A stretch of 64,000 nt of DNA, from positions 345,054,932-345,118,931 of the forward strand of contig JARYHS010008074.1 of NCBI GenBank assembly GCA_031002005.1. The letters are read 5' to 3'. The stretch comes from Vandiemenella viatica (Eukaryota; Arthropoda; Insecta; Orthoptera; Morabidae). Shown in pieces: positions 21,298 through 32,200 of this stretch. A program made the position numbers and the translations under genes. Within the stretch, counting starts at the first letter, position 1; the number at the start of each line of letters is the position of its first letter. The notes below the pieces were generated by a model. The model was given only the letters and a program-made list of their open reading frames with translations, was not told the DNA's origin and did not search any database.

Positions 21298-22351
21298 GTA
21301 CAATCACTGGGACTCATCAAGGAATTGTCGTTTTGGTCTGAAAACCGTTGCACACGTTCGTTGGTTGATATTATTTAATATATGTTGCTCTTAGAGTTGT
21401 AAAATATATCCATCCTCTCAAATTCCACTCGAAAAGTGCCATGAAGTAAGGTGACGAGTGACTGGAAGAAGGCATATAGCGATATGTAATGATAACACTA
21501 TTGTTCCTTCGAGTATATTATTTAGTAATATGTTTCTATTACACCCATCAAGATAGTGTATAATGCAAACAACTACAGGCAAAATAATTATTAAAAAAAC
21601 TGCTATAACATTACACACTAAGCAATGAGAAAATGCCATTTGTTATCATATGCAATGCTAATATGTGCAACAAAATTTCAAGTACATTAAGCTACAAAAG
21701 GAAGCAACTATGCCCAATTTGGTCCAGGCTACATTCCAATCTATCCACAAGCTTAAAAATCTTTATAACTTAAATGTTTAAATAAATCCAAATTTCTATC
21801 AAATTATGTTTTAACAACAAGAACCAAACGCCATTTTTGTACAGGCTGCATGTCAACTATAAAAACTATCTTCCTTCGACCCAATGCTGAAACAAGTCTA
21901 TTGCCACACTTTCAAGCTAAACATAAGCTATGTTAATATTGTCACACCTTACTTTGATAAATGCCATAGATATTAACATCTCCAACATAAATGTTTCTTG
22001 ACAATGTAATACCTATTATCGTTGGACATCGCATGTGTGTGCATAAATGAGGCAACTAACGTTCGCTTACAGTTCAAAGTTTTTTTCAGCGTGTAATTTT
22101 TTCCATATTTATTCTTTTGATAGCAACATATTCGCAAATAATATAGTTCAAAGAATGTGTGCATGATCATTATACTTCGCTAAAATGCTACTCCCGGTTG
22201 CTCACGGTATTGCGTTATGGCAGTTTTTGAGGTATCTATATATTTTACAGTTCTAAGAGCAACATATATATTAAATATTATCACCATACAAACATGTACA
22301 ACAGTTTTCAGACCAGAACGACAATTCCTTGATGAGTCCCAGTGATTGCAC
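21298..22351. mobile_element. Non-autonomous DNA element with ~110 bp TIRs
   Basis: Arms at 21298-21412 and 22238-22351 are inverted complements (ends GT(A/G)CAATCACTGGGACTC). TA dinucleotides flank both ends, as for Tc1/mariner-type insertion. The 1054-base unit has no frame resembling a transposase. A hAT-type MITE has inserted directly beside the right end at 22357. Confidence 0.6.
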
Positions 22352-22356
22352 TACAG

Positions 22357-22662
22357 CAGGGGTGGCCAACCCGCAGCCCGCCTTAAATATTTTTTTTCTG
22401 GCCCGCGAAATTCCTCATACTTTTACAAAATATTTTATTTTTAGTGTTATATATTTCTTTACAATGTGCATTTAGTATCATTATTATTATATTATCTATG
22501 TTTACATGTAAGAATAATATTAAACACAATAATGACTCATGTTTCAATTTTTCACTCCAAAAAAAAATATCTCTAGTGGGGATATATAATTTTATATGGT
22601 CCCGCGGAGTTTTGATGCACTTCCAAATTGGCCCGCAAGATCATTTGGGTTGGCCATCCCTG
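22357..22662 (-). mobile_element. hAT-type MITE (CAGGGGTGGCCAA ends)
   Basis: The left end CAGGGGTGGCCAACCC and the right end GGGTTGGCCATCCCTG are inverted complements. Flanks CACTACAG and CACTAGAC are a diverged 8 bp duplication. Internal blocks CCCGCGGAG, TTTTGATGCA and GGCCCGCAAGATCATTTGGG match, in reverse, the MITEs at 45988 and 62996. CAG ends with 8 bp TSDs are typical of hAT. Confidence 0.75.
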
Positions 22663-22739
22663 CACTAGACCCAAGTTCTGTTTTAAATAATTTGAATACA
22701 ATGTAGGCCCTAATTAATTTTATCCCATAAAAAAATAAC

Positions 22740-23101
22740 GGGTTTTATCTAACAGGCAATACCGCTCGCTTCGCGCTGTTAACGTGTCGTCATGGTGACG
22801 TCACGTTCAGGTACAGTCAATTTTTGTGTGTATTGTGCCCTCGCTACGCTCGGTCACAATAATTTAAAACTGTACAATATCAACATAAACTGATATCCTG
22901 AAGGTGGATCAGATGCAGGCGGCCGCTGGTAAGCGGCCGCAGATGTCCGATAACACAAACAGATGTCCAGTATTTGATGTGTTATCGGACGTCTGCGGCC
23001 GCTTACTAGCACACAAAAATTGACTGTACGTGAACGTGACGTCACTATGACGACACGTTAAACAGCGCGAAGCGAGCGGTATTGCCTGTTAGATAATACC
23101 C
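22740..23101. mobile_element. Inverted-repeat element with nested palindrome, 8 bp TSD
   Basis: The ends GGGTTTTATCTAACAGGC and (complement) GGGTATTATCTAACAGGC continue as arms of roughly 95 bases with GCTCGCTTCGCGCTGTT and TGACGTCA. AAAATAAC flanks both sides (22732-22739, 23102-23109). Inside, a second inverted pair around GCGGCCGCAGA.GTC.GATAAC is present. No ORF of note. The superfamily is undetermined; the GGG ends and 8 bp TSD recall the MITE at 19322. Confidence 0.75.
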
Positions 23102-23940
23102 AAAATAACATTATATTTTCATTGAATTTCTAATACAAGAATTTGACTATTATTTTCCTGTATATCTTACACAGTGATGCCAAACAAGTATAATGGACTC
23201 CCCCCCACCCTCAATTTAAAAATAAGTCTGCTCTTGTTGGTCACTTCTGCTGAATACAATTATAAAGTAACTGGTAAGCAAGACCGGAGTGTAACTTCAG
23301 AAAGCTATACAGTCAGCTGATGAAGTGATGGTGCGAAGTAACTATAACAGTAAGAACAGGTGGTTGAGAAAAGGCATATTAATGACCTCTTACAGAATGC
23401 AGATGTCTCAAAAAATGAGAGTAGTATTGATATTCAGCATAAAACTGTTGTTATATATGAAGATAAAGCATATGGATGTGTTACACTATTTGGGAAGTGG
23501 GTCAGAGGAGACATGTAGAGCAGAAATGAAATAAAGATGCACAAGAACACAGCAATTCTTCAGGGAAGTCAGTGGACTGTTATGGATCTGAGAGGTGTCA
23601 AAGAAATTACTAACATTAGGCCTACTGAATAAATTTCCATACAAATACACTGTTCTTAATCATAAATAACATCTTCTCTGAGTTGTAGAATTGGAGTAAC
23701 TAGACTTGAAAAGTTGTGAAATGAAGGTACTGGAAAAGGATTAACTGACGAACCTGCACAATTCAGGTAACAAAGACCAAGCCTCCAGAAGTATGGGCAA
23801 ATGAAGGGAAAAGGACCCCCCCAAGATTACTTTTACTATCCCCTCCTTCTCCAGGATTTACGGCTCATCGACGTAAAAGTGACCTGGAGAACAGGGGAGA
23901 TGCAAGGAACAAGTGATGGTGTTTTGAGAATGAGCAAGAA
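23102..23940. other. No recognised feature
   Basis: The 69-codon frame at 23325 has no recognisable domain. An imperfect hairpin lies near 23839-23903 (TCCCCTCCTTCTCCAGG against CCTGGAGAACAGGGGA). Confidence 0.4.
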
Positions 23941-24173
23941 GGGATTACTGCAGATCACAATTCCGTAAGGAATTGGTATCATAATACTGCAGTAGTCAAA
24001 AGCAAGAAACGGTTAGAAATTCTTCCTAAAGTACAGTTAACGATGTGACGGTGGTCAAAGTAAAATACAGCCTACTTTCTGCATGAAAGTAATACATCTT
24101 GCAACTGACTAAGCAGTATTACGACGTCATCAGTGAACATTGTTGTATCAGAATTTCAAATTCCAGTAGATCC
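23941..24173 (-). mobile_element. MITE of the GGGATTACTGGAG family, reversed copy
   Basis: GGGATTACTGCAGATCAC at the left and CCAGTAGATCC at the right match the ends of the copy at 19322 in reverse order, as do ATACTGCAGTAGTCAAA and ACAGCCTA inside. No flanking duplication is visible. Confidence 0.6.
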
Positions 24174-25914
24174 GAAATTTACATTAAATGGATACTTTAA
24201 CCACTGTGGCATGGATTGGACTATTACATATAATATGTATTGGGACTATACCTGATTTAGTAGCTGAGGAAAATAGCAACTGACCCAGACTTTCAAATGT
24301 GGAATATGATAGGCATTTACAGCAGATATGGTAGAGTGGGAACACATCTTCACCAGCAGTTTAAAAAGCATTGTGTCCTATTGATGGTGAAAATAATATT
24401 TTCAGTATGCAGAGCAGCCAATTATTAAAACTTACTAAGACATAATTTAACATGATGTTATTGATAGAATTCATAAAGACATATTCAACAACGAATTTCC
24501 TCAAAAATGTATTAGAGTTGTGTAAACATAAACACAATATCCACCCTATACAAAAGGAAAAAAATAACTAGGTTTCAAGTTACACAGATCGTTAACATAA
24601 AGGTAACAACAGGTTTTATTTGATGGTTACAACACCCTCGTTAAAAAAAAAAAAAACCAACAAAAAACAGTGTAAGGTAGCAGCAAAATATATGTCATGA
24701 ATACTTAGAATATTTTATGGGGTGCGTTACATTAATTCAATTCGTGCTTATTAGACAAGAGACCTAAAATATACAATACAATACAATAGAACACTGAATC
24801 ACAAATACAATATCTTGTTCATATGAACCATGTCGTACACATGGTCAACAAATTAAACCGTTTGCTTTTTTTTTTTCTTTTGTATAGGGATGGAAACCAC
24901 ACGCTGGAAATACTTACCTTAAAGGCAGTATATAAAACTATTCATTTCAGTGTAAACGTTGGGTTGTCAGATCCTTGTAATTTAATCACAAACACCGATT
25001 CTCCTATGAACCATCTTATCTTCACGGCAATAACCAGCCGTTATAACATTATATCTGACATTTTTTGTTTATAATTAACACACACAAATACACAAAACAA
25101 GCACTTATTGTCAAGAAACAACACACATTTTGCTTCGCACTAAAACTGCGGGAAAAATACTCCCCTTCTAGCCACGGAACGCGGAATTCAGGGGCACCAA
25201 CCTTTCTGTAGGATTAACAAATCACTTCGTAGTTTGACATCTATGACGGGCTATAACTTCAGATACTAAAACCTACTTTGACTGTTTTCATTATTAATAT
25301 GTGCTTCTACAAACTGAAATGTATACCACCAACAATAATTCAATATTCTCTTATCTGTAATTCTTATATCTATGCTTCTTTCCACTTTTAAATAGTTCGC
25401 GTCATGTGAGTTCAATTTCAAATTTGTTCTTGAAATTGTTTTCACTTAATAGGAAGTTTGGTTATTAAAATTATGTCACTTTAGTCTTTTCAGTGAAAGG
25501 ACTAAAGTGACTAATAAGGCTTCCACAAAAACACAAAACATTTAAGAATTTTATTTTAAAAAACAAAAAAAATAGCAGAGCCAAAGAATTATAGGACAAA
25601 CCTTGTTTCGCTTTTTATTATGATTAATCGCGATATAGCTCATGTCACACTGGCAATTTCATTACATAGCTATTTGCCGATCTATATATAGGTATATATT
25701 TGGGTTTAAAATCCTTCACAGTCCGAGGTATAATTATTAATTACCTCATTGGACATTTTGTTCCATTCCGCTACCTTTTCTGTTTAGGTCGGTTCATGTG
25801 CAGAATTGATATCTAGGCCGAAACAAACGAAAGACATGAATTCTTTAATGTAAGTTATATACTTCTCATTTTATAACTTCTTGAATGGCGGACATTGAAT
25901 ACATCGAGTTTTTT
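24174..25914. other. No gene seen; one short hairpin
   Basis: AT-rich with scattered homopolymers. GTCACTTTAGTC and GACTAAAGTGAC near 25474-25510 form a hairpin of 17-base arms with one mismatch and a 3-base loop. No other assignment. Confidence 0.4.
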
Positions 25915-26077
25915 TTACCGATAGTAACCAATGTCTTTTAAATCAATTGCGCCGATTACAGTTTCCATACTCACATACTTTTGCATCTCACGAATTTTTT
26001 TCTCAAATTCTTTATATGTTCCACGACAATCATTCGGCATTTCTCTCGGTAACAATTGCAGTCCCCCATTCCTCTAC
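25915..26077 (-). CDS. Possible small exon or ORF, function unknown
   Basis: A minus frame of about 50 codons ends at 25915 and reads NGGLQLLPREMPND, then CRGTYKEFEKKIREMQKYV and SMETVIGAIDLKDIGYYR. The amino-acid usage is protein-like and includes a charged helical stretch. It is bounded upstream by in-frame TAG/AG that could be a splice acceptor, but the preceding tract is not pyrimidine-rich. I do not recognise it. It may be a terminal exon or a transposon remnant. Confidence 0.25.
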
Positions 26078-26306
26078 CTACAATAGAGAATTTTCGCACT
26101 TTCCTTACACGTGAAATTAAATATTACTTTGTAATCAGTTATAATCTTCCCATCAACATAATATTATTAATTGTTCTACCAATATCCATTGAGTCAAATA
26201 ATAAGTTAACTAGTTGTGCTCCTTTGCTCCCATGTAACTCCTTCATTTGATATCCATAATATGGATGGGTCAGAGCCGGCGGATTAAGACAGCATGGAGC
26301 CGCAAA

Positions 26307-26696
26307 CAGCAATGTACGAAAGAGTTTATGAACACCTTAAAAATAATAATATTCTAACTAAATCACAATTTTGTTTTCAAAAGGGTCAACGGAACAGGCT
26401 GTATTTGTATTAATTGACAATATTTTAGAAGGAATGAATCATAAATTAATTCCATTGAGTATTTTTTGTGACTTATCTAAGGCATTTGACTGTGTAGATC
26501 ATAAAATTCTAATAATAAATCAAAGTATTATGGTATAGATGGCATTTTTAATAAATGGATTAGGTCTTACCTTCTGAAAAGAAAACAGAAAGTGTTAATG
26601 GAGAATTTTAAGGCTGGTTTAAGTGGTACACTGTTTTCTGAGTGGGAATTAATCAGATGTGGAGTACCCCAGGGTTCTATACTGGGGCCACTATTT
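26307..26696 (+). pseudogene. LINE family A copy 1, part 1 (RT fingers/palm)
   Basis: With small frame changes it encodes TAMYERVYEHLKNNNILTK, FCDLSKAFDCVDHKIL and IRCGVPQGSILGPL, the RT blocks up to motif B. It breaks off at GGGCCACTATT, where a reversed family D element is inserted. The same copy resumes at 27366. Confidence 0.75.
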
Positions 26697-27365
26697 GTAT
26701 TTGTATATTTATTGTATAAACTACAGAGAACATCTGTAGCATTACAAAGACAGTAAAAATTGATACATCAATGCATTATAAATATTCCAAATTTATCTCA
26801 TGTTAGCTGCTACCTCATAAAAATCTTCAATTTTATATAAACAATTATTAACAAGTAATTTTTTTATTACATTCCTAAACATTTTATTTGGAAGTAATCT
26901 TATTTTCATTGGTATGGCATTAAAAAGCTTGATGGATACATAGTAGAAAGTTTTTTGAGTGGTACTATACCCACACCTGAAGAAACCAATATTATTTCTA
27001 TTTCTAGTACTGTAAGTATGATTCACACCTAACAGTTCATATTTGTCATAGTTCTCCTTAATATACATCAAGCACTGAAAGGTAAATATAGCTGGTAGAG
27101 TCATTATACCAAAATGAACAAAAATATTTTTACAGTGACTGTGAGAAGGAAGGTTACCAATAATTCTCACTGCTTTTTTCTGAAGTCTGAATAACCTTAG
27201 AGCAGAGGACTGATGTGCCCACAGTATTGCCCCATATGATTAATGACTATGAATTTGAGCATAATAGACCATTCTCAATACATCTTTGCTCACCCTAGAC
27301 CTCAGTCTTCTTAGCATATAGATCCCTTGGCACAATTTAGAAGCTGTTGCTTGTATATGCTTATT
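26697..27365 (-). pseudogene. LINE family D fragment nested in family A
   Basis: The minus strand encodes KLCQGIYMLRRLRSRVSKD, SYGAILWAHQSSALRLF, AVRIIGNLPSH, YSTRNRNN and KLFNAIPMKIRLLPNKMF, the C-terminal ORF2 region of a Jockey/CR1-type LINE distinct from A and B. It is 5'-truncated and ends with an AT-rich tail at 26697-26715. It splits the family A copy within its VPQG to FADD interval, with TATT shared at both junctions. Confidence 0.7.
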
Positions 27366-27770
27366 GTTTTTAATATATATAAATGATCTTCCCTGTGTTT
27401 AATCTAAAAACACAAAACATAGGAATTAACAATTCTCCAGATTTATGTACAAAATATATTTCAAATTATGTCTTTCAACTTATTAATAAATGGTTTACAG
27501 CTAATGGCTTGCCTTTAAACTTTGATAAAACTAAATATATGCAGTTCAGTACATCACACAGATTAACACCAGATATAGACATAAAATTTTCAGGCCAGTC
27601 CATTCAAGAGGTAGAGTGAAATTTCTAGGTTTGCTCATTGATCATAATTTAAATTGGAAGGTACATGTTTCTTACTTACTAATGCAAACCCGTACAGCCA
27701 CGTTTGAAATTCGTACAATTTCAACTATTGGTGATTTCCATATGAAGCAGCTAGTTTATTTTAATATTTA
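27366..27770 (+). pseudogene. LINE family A copy 1, part 2
   Basis: DNA resumes with ATTGTTTTTAATATATATAA as in the full copy at 29160. It encodes INKWFTANGLPLNFDKTKYM and FLGLLIDHNLNWKVHV-like sequence after frame changes. The FADD segment is damaged by a deletion. It stops near 27770 where a reversed family B element is inserted. Confidence 0.75.
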
Positions 27771-28440
27771 ATTAAAATTGCAATGGAGAACACGCTCTGG
27801 TGGCAATTTCCCTAAACACCCATCTTCCCCCTTTTCTGCACCCACCTACATTTGCCCTTTACAAACTTTAAATTGTTTTAACATTTTTGGCAAATTATTC
27901 ATCATGTCTCTCAGTAACCCATTCCAATCCCTAACACCCTTACCTAAAAAAAGAGAATTTTCCCACACCCTTGTGCCTGAAATCGAGTGCCAGCTTGTGG
28001 TCATGGTCATCTTTTCCCTTCCATGCATTACTTTTAATTCTGACACCAATATATTTCCATGCCTCATCACCAATGCGCTTTGTACACTCCCATTACCCTG
28101 TTCACCCTCCTCCTGTCTTCCAATGAGTCCCATTCCAGCTATTTATTATATCTGTTACTGATTGCAATCTGTGATAATTTCCACAAACAAATCTAGCAGC
28201 CCTTCTATACACCCTCTCCAACTCCTGTATTTGATACTCAAAATGTGGGTCCAATACTAAACTACCATATTCAAGCAATGGTCTGACCAAAGTTTTTAAC
28301 CCAATTCTTTTACTTCTTTAGTACATCCCCTCATCACTCTCTCCAACAAGTTCAGGATTTTGAAACCTTTTCCTACTACCTGTCCAATGTGGTCTGCCCG
28401 GTTATGCTTGTTATCAAAAGTAATGCCAAGACAATTGCTT
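27771..28440 (-). pseudogene. LINE family B fragment nested in family A
   Basis: The complement begins in LGITFDNK-type sequence near 28435 and proceeds through VRPLLEYGSLVLDPHFEYQI, QELERVYRRAARFVCGNYHR and GKGVRDWNGL to the family B 3' end (CCATTGCAATTTTAATTAAAT as read on the complement). It corresponds to 40500-41178 of the best family B copy. It interrupts family A copy 1 between CTAGTTTATTTT and TTTTCACTCC. Confidence 0.8.
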
Positions 28441-29062
28441 TTTTTCACTCCTTAATGTCATATGGAATAATATTCTGGGACAATACTACCCATAGAGACA
28501 AAGTGTTCAGAGCCCAAAAGTGAGTAATAAGGATTATGTGTGGGTTTAGCAATAGAACTTCATGTAGACAAGAAGTTAGGGATTTTAACATTAGTGGTTG
28601 AGTATATATATACATTAATGTCTTTTGTAGTCACAAATTATACTTTGTTTGAAATAAATAGTAAAATACACAATTATGGCACTAGAAGTAAAAATGATCT
28701 TCACAAGGATTACAAGTCATCATTTGTTCAAAAAGGGGTCTGATTTCAGGGATTCATATCTTCAATAAGCTTCCAACACATATTAAATGTCTAGCAGACG
28801 ATAAGAATAAATTCAGGAAAACATTAAAAGAATTTTTAATTGACAACTCCTTCTACTCTGTCGAAGAATTTATTTCTAAGATATCTACAAAATTAACTGC
28901 CAGTAATTTGTGTAAATGTAGTTGACATAATTAATGTACCATGTAAGCTAAGACTGTACATCTTCTGGTGTATGTATTATTTTGTCATGCAGTTGTTTAA
29001 TGTACTATGTACCTATGCTATGACTGTACTTCGTCTGGTGTACGTATTATTTTGATATACAA
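28441..29062 (+). pseudogene. LINE family A copy 1, part 3 and 3' UTR
   Basis: Family A resumes with TTTTCACTCCTTAATGTCAT and encodes GIIFWDNTTHRDKVFRAQK, FVVTNYTLFEINSKIHNYGT and SVEEFISKIS after frame changes. Two ~68-base 3' UTR units (ATGTACC..GTA..CTA.GACTGTAC...GGTGTATGTATTATTTTGT) follow at 28933 and 28999 before the next copy begins at about 29065. Confidence 0.75.
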
Positions 29063-30052
29063 TTGTATAATCTTAAGGCTGCCTTAAGAGGTCCACTGTT
29101 TTCTGAATGGAAATTAATCAGATGTGGAGTACCTCAGGGTTCTATATTGGGGCCACTATTGTTTTTAATATATATAAATGATCTACCCTGTGTTTCATCT
29201 AAAAACTCAAAATTTGTCCAATTTGCAGATGACACAAACATAGGAATTAAAAACACTCCCGATTTATCTACAGAATATATTTCAAATTATGTCTTTGAAC
29301 TGATTAATAAATGGTTTACAGCTAATGGCTTGTCTTTAAACTTTGATAAAACTCAGTATATGCAATTCAGTACATCACACAGAGTAACACCTGACATAGA
29401 CATAAAATTTGCAGGCCAGTTCATTCAAGAGGTAGATAGTGTGAAATTTCTAGGTTTGTGTATTGATCATAATTTAAATTGGAAAGTACATGTTTCTGAC
29501 TTACTAAAGCGATTGGGAGCAGCTACGTTTGCAATTCGTACAATTTCAGCTTTAGGTGATCTCCGTATGAGACAGCTAGTTTATTTTGCTTATTTTCACT
29601 CCTTATTGTCATATGGAATAATATTCTGGGGCAATTCTACCCATAGAGATAAAGTGTTCAGAGCCCAAAAGCGTGTAATAAGAATAATGTGTGGGGCTAG
29701 CAATAGAACTTCATGTAGAGAGCTGTTCAAGAAGTTAGGGATTTTAACATTAGCATCTGAATATATATACACATTAATGTACTTTGTAGTCACAAATTAT
29801 ACTTTGTTTGAAACAAATAGTAAAATACACCAGTACGGCACTAGAAGTAAAAATGATCTTCACAAGACTTACAAGTCATTGTCATTTGTTCAAAAAGGGG
29901 TCCGATATTCAGGGATACATATCTTCAATATGCTCCCAACACATATTAAATGTCTAGTAGATGATAAGAATAAATTCAGGAAAACATTGAAAGAATTTTT
30001 AATTGACAACTCCTTCTACTCTGTCGAAGAATTTATTTCTAAGGTCTCTTAA
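29063..30052 (+). CDS. LINE family A copy 2, ORF2 C-terminal two thirds
   Basis: An open frame of 329 codons, uninterrupted, covers the last part of a Jockey/CR1-type reverse transcriptase. It contains CGVPQGSILGPLLFLIYIND (motif B region), VQFADDTNIGIKN (catalytic motif C), FLGLCIDHNLNWKVHVSDLL, the thumb, and the conserved C-terminal SCRELFKKLGILTLASEYIY, YGTRSKNDLHKTY and GIHIFNMLPTHI. The upstream endonuclease and the finger/palm half are absent, so it is a 5'-truncated copy and cannot retrotranspose itself. The open frame suggests it is younger than copy 1. It starts inside the 3' UTR of copy 1. Confidence 0.8.
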   Translation: MYNLKAALRGPLFSEWKLIRCGVPQGSILGPLLFLIYINDLPCVSSKNSKFVQFADDTNIGIKNTPDLSTEYISNYVFELINKWFTANGLSLNFDKTQYMQFSTSHRVTPDIDIKFAGQFIQEVDSVKFLGLCIDHNLNWKVHVSDLLKRLGAATFAIRTISALGDLRMRQLVYFAYFHSLLSYGIIFWGNSTHRDKVFRAQKRVIRIMCGASNRTSCRELFKKLGILTLASEYIYTLMYFVVTNYTLFETNSKIHQYGTRSKNDLHKTYKSLSFVQKGVRYSGIHIFNMLPTHIKCLVDDKNKFRKTLKEFLIDNSFYSVEEFISKVS

Positions 30053-30880
30053 AAATAACTGCCAGTATCTTGTGTAAATATAGTTCAAATAATTAATTTA
30101 CCATGTATGCTATGACTGTACATCTCCTGGTGTATGTATTTAGTTTGTTATGTAATTGTTTATAGTACCATATATGTTACGACTGTACATCTTGTGGTGT
30201 ATGTATTATTTTGTTAATTTTTTTTTTCTTTTTTTAATGTACCATATATCCTATGACTGCACATCTTCTGGTGTATGTATTATTTTGTAATGGAAGTGTT
30301 TAATGTACCATGTATACAGTGGCGTAGCTAGGTCAACAAGGGCTGAACTGAGGATGAGGGCCCTTGAATTATTCTTTAGGGGCCCCCCTGAGCACAGGGA
30401 GGGCCCTTAGTGAGGGGCTCTTGTACTCTCAGGGGCCCCTTAGACGGTAGAGCTAAAAAAAAAAAAAAAAAAAGGTCGCCAGTTTGCCGTGAAGGCTCGT
30501 GGGGCCCTCTAAACTGCGCTTGAGGGCCCCTAGAGGTGCGCTTTGGGGCCCCTTGAGGTATGCTTGGGGGCCCCCTGAGCGTGAGGGCCCCGGTGCACTG
30601 CACCGCCTAGCCCCATAGTAGCTACGCCCCTGCATGTATACTATGACTGTACATCTAGTGGTGTACTTATTATTTTGTTATGCAACTGTTTATCTGTAAA
30701 TTGACAACTTTCCACATCCCACAGAGCCAGTCTCTTATATTGGGATCAATGGAAAATGAATGTATTGTATTGTATTGTTGTAAACTGACAACTTTCCACG
30801 TCCCACAGAGCCAGTCTCTTATATTGGTATCAATGGAAAATAAATGTACTGTATTGTATAAATATGAACAAGAAGCCCTT
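30053..30880 (+). repeat. Family A 3' UTR with tandem ~68 bp units and tail
   Basis: Units beginning AAT(G/T)TACCAT(G/A)TAT and containing GACTG(T/C)ACATCT..TGGTGTA recur near 30090, 30160, 30235 and 30301. The last is split by a MITE. Two copies of GACAACTTTCCAC(A/G)TCCCAC, then AGAGCCAGTCTCTTATATTG, lie at 30702 and 30787, each ending in a (TGTAT)n-like tail that is probably the element terminus. Confidence 0.7.
30317..30632 (+). mobile_element. hAT-type MITE with GGGGCCC-rich interior
   Basis: CAGTGGCGTAGCTA at the left and TAGCTACGCCCCTG at the right are terminal inverted repeats. CATGTATA is duplicated on both sides (30309-30316, 30633-30640). The interior repeats GGGCCC/GGGGCCCC many times and has an A19 run near 30455. 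It sits in a 3' UTR unit of LINE A. Apparent open frames inside are low-complexity and not genes. Confidence 0.8.
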
Positions 30881-31180
30881 GGTTTGCTTTAGGCATTAAA
30901 GTTGAAGGTATAAAATAAAACAACACATTTACAGAATTACCTGTTGTGACTTAAGGTGGAAAAATTTATAGATAACACTAACAAAATCAATATTTCTAGG
31001 TAAACCATTTTCTATATTCATTAAGGTCATATCATTTAGGCGTATAGGCACAAGGCCCCTCAAAAGCGTGGGACCCGTAGCTTTTGCTAACTCTTGCTAC
31101 ATTGCTTATCCGGTACTGGGGTGGATCTCATACTATTCTGCCTTACTCAGACTGGACTTGCCAGGGTTTTTCTTAAATAT
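30881..31180. other. No recognised feature
   Basis: AT-rich. AGGCACAAGGCCCCTCAAAA near 31047 recalls the GGCCCC motif of the preceding MITE but no ends are visible. Confidence 0.35.
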
Positions 31181-31830
31181 AAAAATCTCATTCCTCCCCT
31201 TTCCAGGTAGCTCGCAATCCCTTATAACCCTCTCCAGAAAATGTAAGATTTTGAATCAAAAACATTAGTCAAATTAGCCCCTTGTCTTATAACTGTTAAA
31301 CACTCATAGTTAACCATTTTGAGATGAGATAGGTTTTAGTTGACAGTATGCCTACCTCTTTTCTTAATCTTGAATTCCTTCCTACTTTTCTTCTTGCAAA
31401 GTCTCTGCAATATTTACCCTACACATCCACATTTCATGAATATCTTTTTTTAAGGCTTACATATTTCATTGTCATTTCACGCACTTATTTTTCCCCTATA
31501 TTTGTGTATTAATTTTAAAGTCATTAGTGTTTGTGATCAATTGATCAGCATCCCTTGGTAATTTATTCCATTCCCGGATTTCCTGAACTATGAAAAGAAA
31601 ATATTTCCACTATCTTTAGTATGAAATCAAGTGCTAGTTTATGGTTTAATGGTCATCCAAGTATTTCTCATGATTCTCCTACCAATGCCGATCCATGCAC
31701 CATCACCAACAAAGACTCCAACTTCCCCGTCTTCCAATCCAGTAACTGATATCAGTCACTCATTGTATTCTGCAGTAATTTCCACAAACAAATGTAGCTC
31801 CTCTACCAAATATGTAATAAGGTAAAATAA
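31181..31830 (-). pseudogene. Diverged LINE family B relics
   Basis: Complement of 31205-31255 matches the LLERVMRG region (CCCTCTCCAGAAAATGTAAG). Complement of 31545-31830 matches the 3' part of family B, including the segments for ISGNYR, the DDHDYKLALDF-like run and the GKGVRDWNEL region. Both are much decayed with many frame breaks. Confidence 0.5.
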
Positions 31831-32200
31831 GATAAGCACAAGTACATTGGAGTCAAAACAGAAACAATTTAAGGAAAAATAAGAATGGAGGAAGAAACAT
31901 TAAATCCAAAATAGAAAATAAAGAAAAGTATGGAACGTGTGTATTGTGACAGGGAGTTTAAGAGACAAGGAGACTGATAAGAAGAGAGTTAAGAGACAGC
32001 AAGGAAGAAGGAAATACTTGAAACAACTACAGAAGTAATTCACAGCAGCAAAAAGGAACACTAAAGATGTGTTTATGAAGAATATTGTGGGTACAGGGGA
32101 AGCACTGACTGATGCATCCAAACATTTCTTTAGCTATGCTAGAAAACTGAAGAGAAGGGAAAGTATTCAGTTCACTCCAATAATGATAATTCTTTGCTCA
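31831..32200 (+). pseudogene. LINE family B relic (ORF2 linker region)
   Basis: It aligns with 39066-39420 of the best family B copy: GTACATTGGAGTCAAA, then AGAGACAGCAAGGAAGAAGG, TACTTGAAACAACTA, TTTATGAAGAATATTGTGGG and ACTGACTGATGCATCC. This is the stretch between endonuclease and RT. Heavily mutated. Confidence 0.6.

Noticed and set aside
22300..22351. Hammerhead-like CTTGATGAGTCCC motif
   Set aside because: It is part of the element's terminal repeat, and the CGAAA partner and three stems could not be assembled.
23316..23345. CTGATGAAGTG...CGAAG resembling a hammerhead core
   Set aside because: The required GAAA and flanking stems are absent.
30376..30635. Proline/glycine-rich minus-strand frames
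   Set aside because: They come from the GGGGCCC-rich interior of a MITE.
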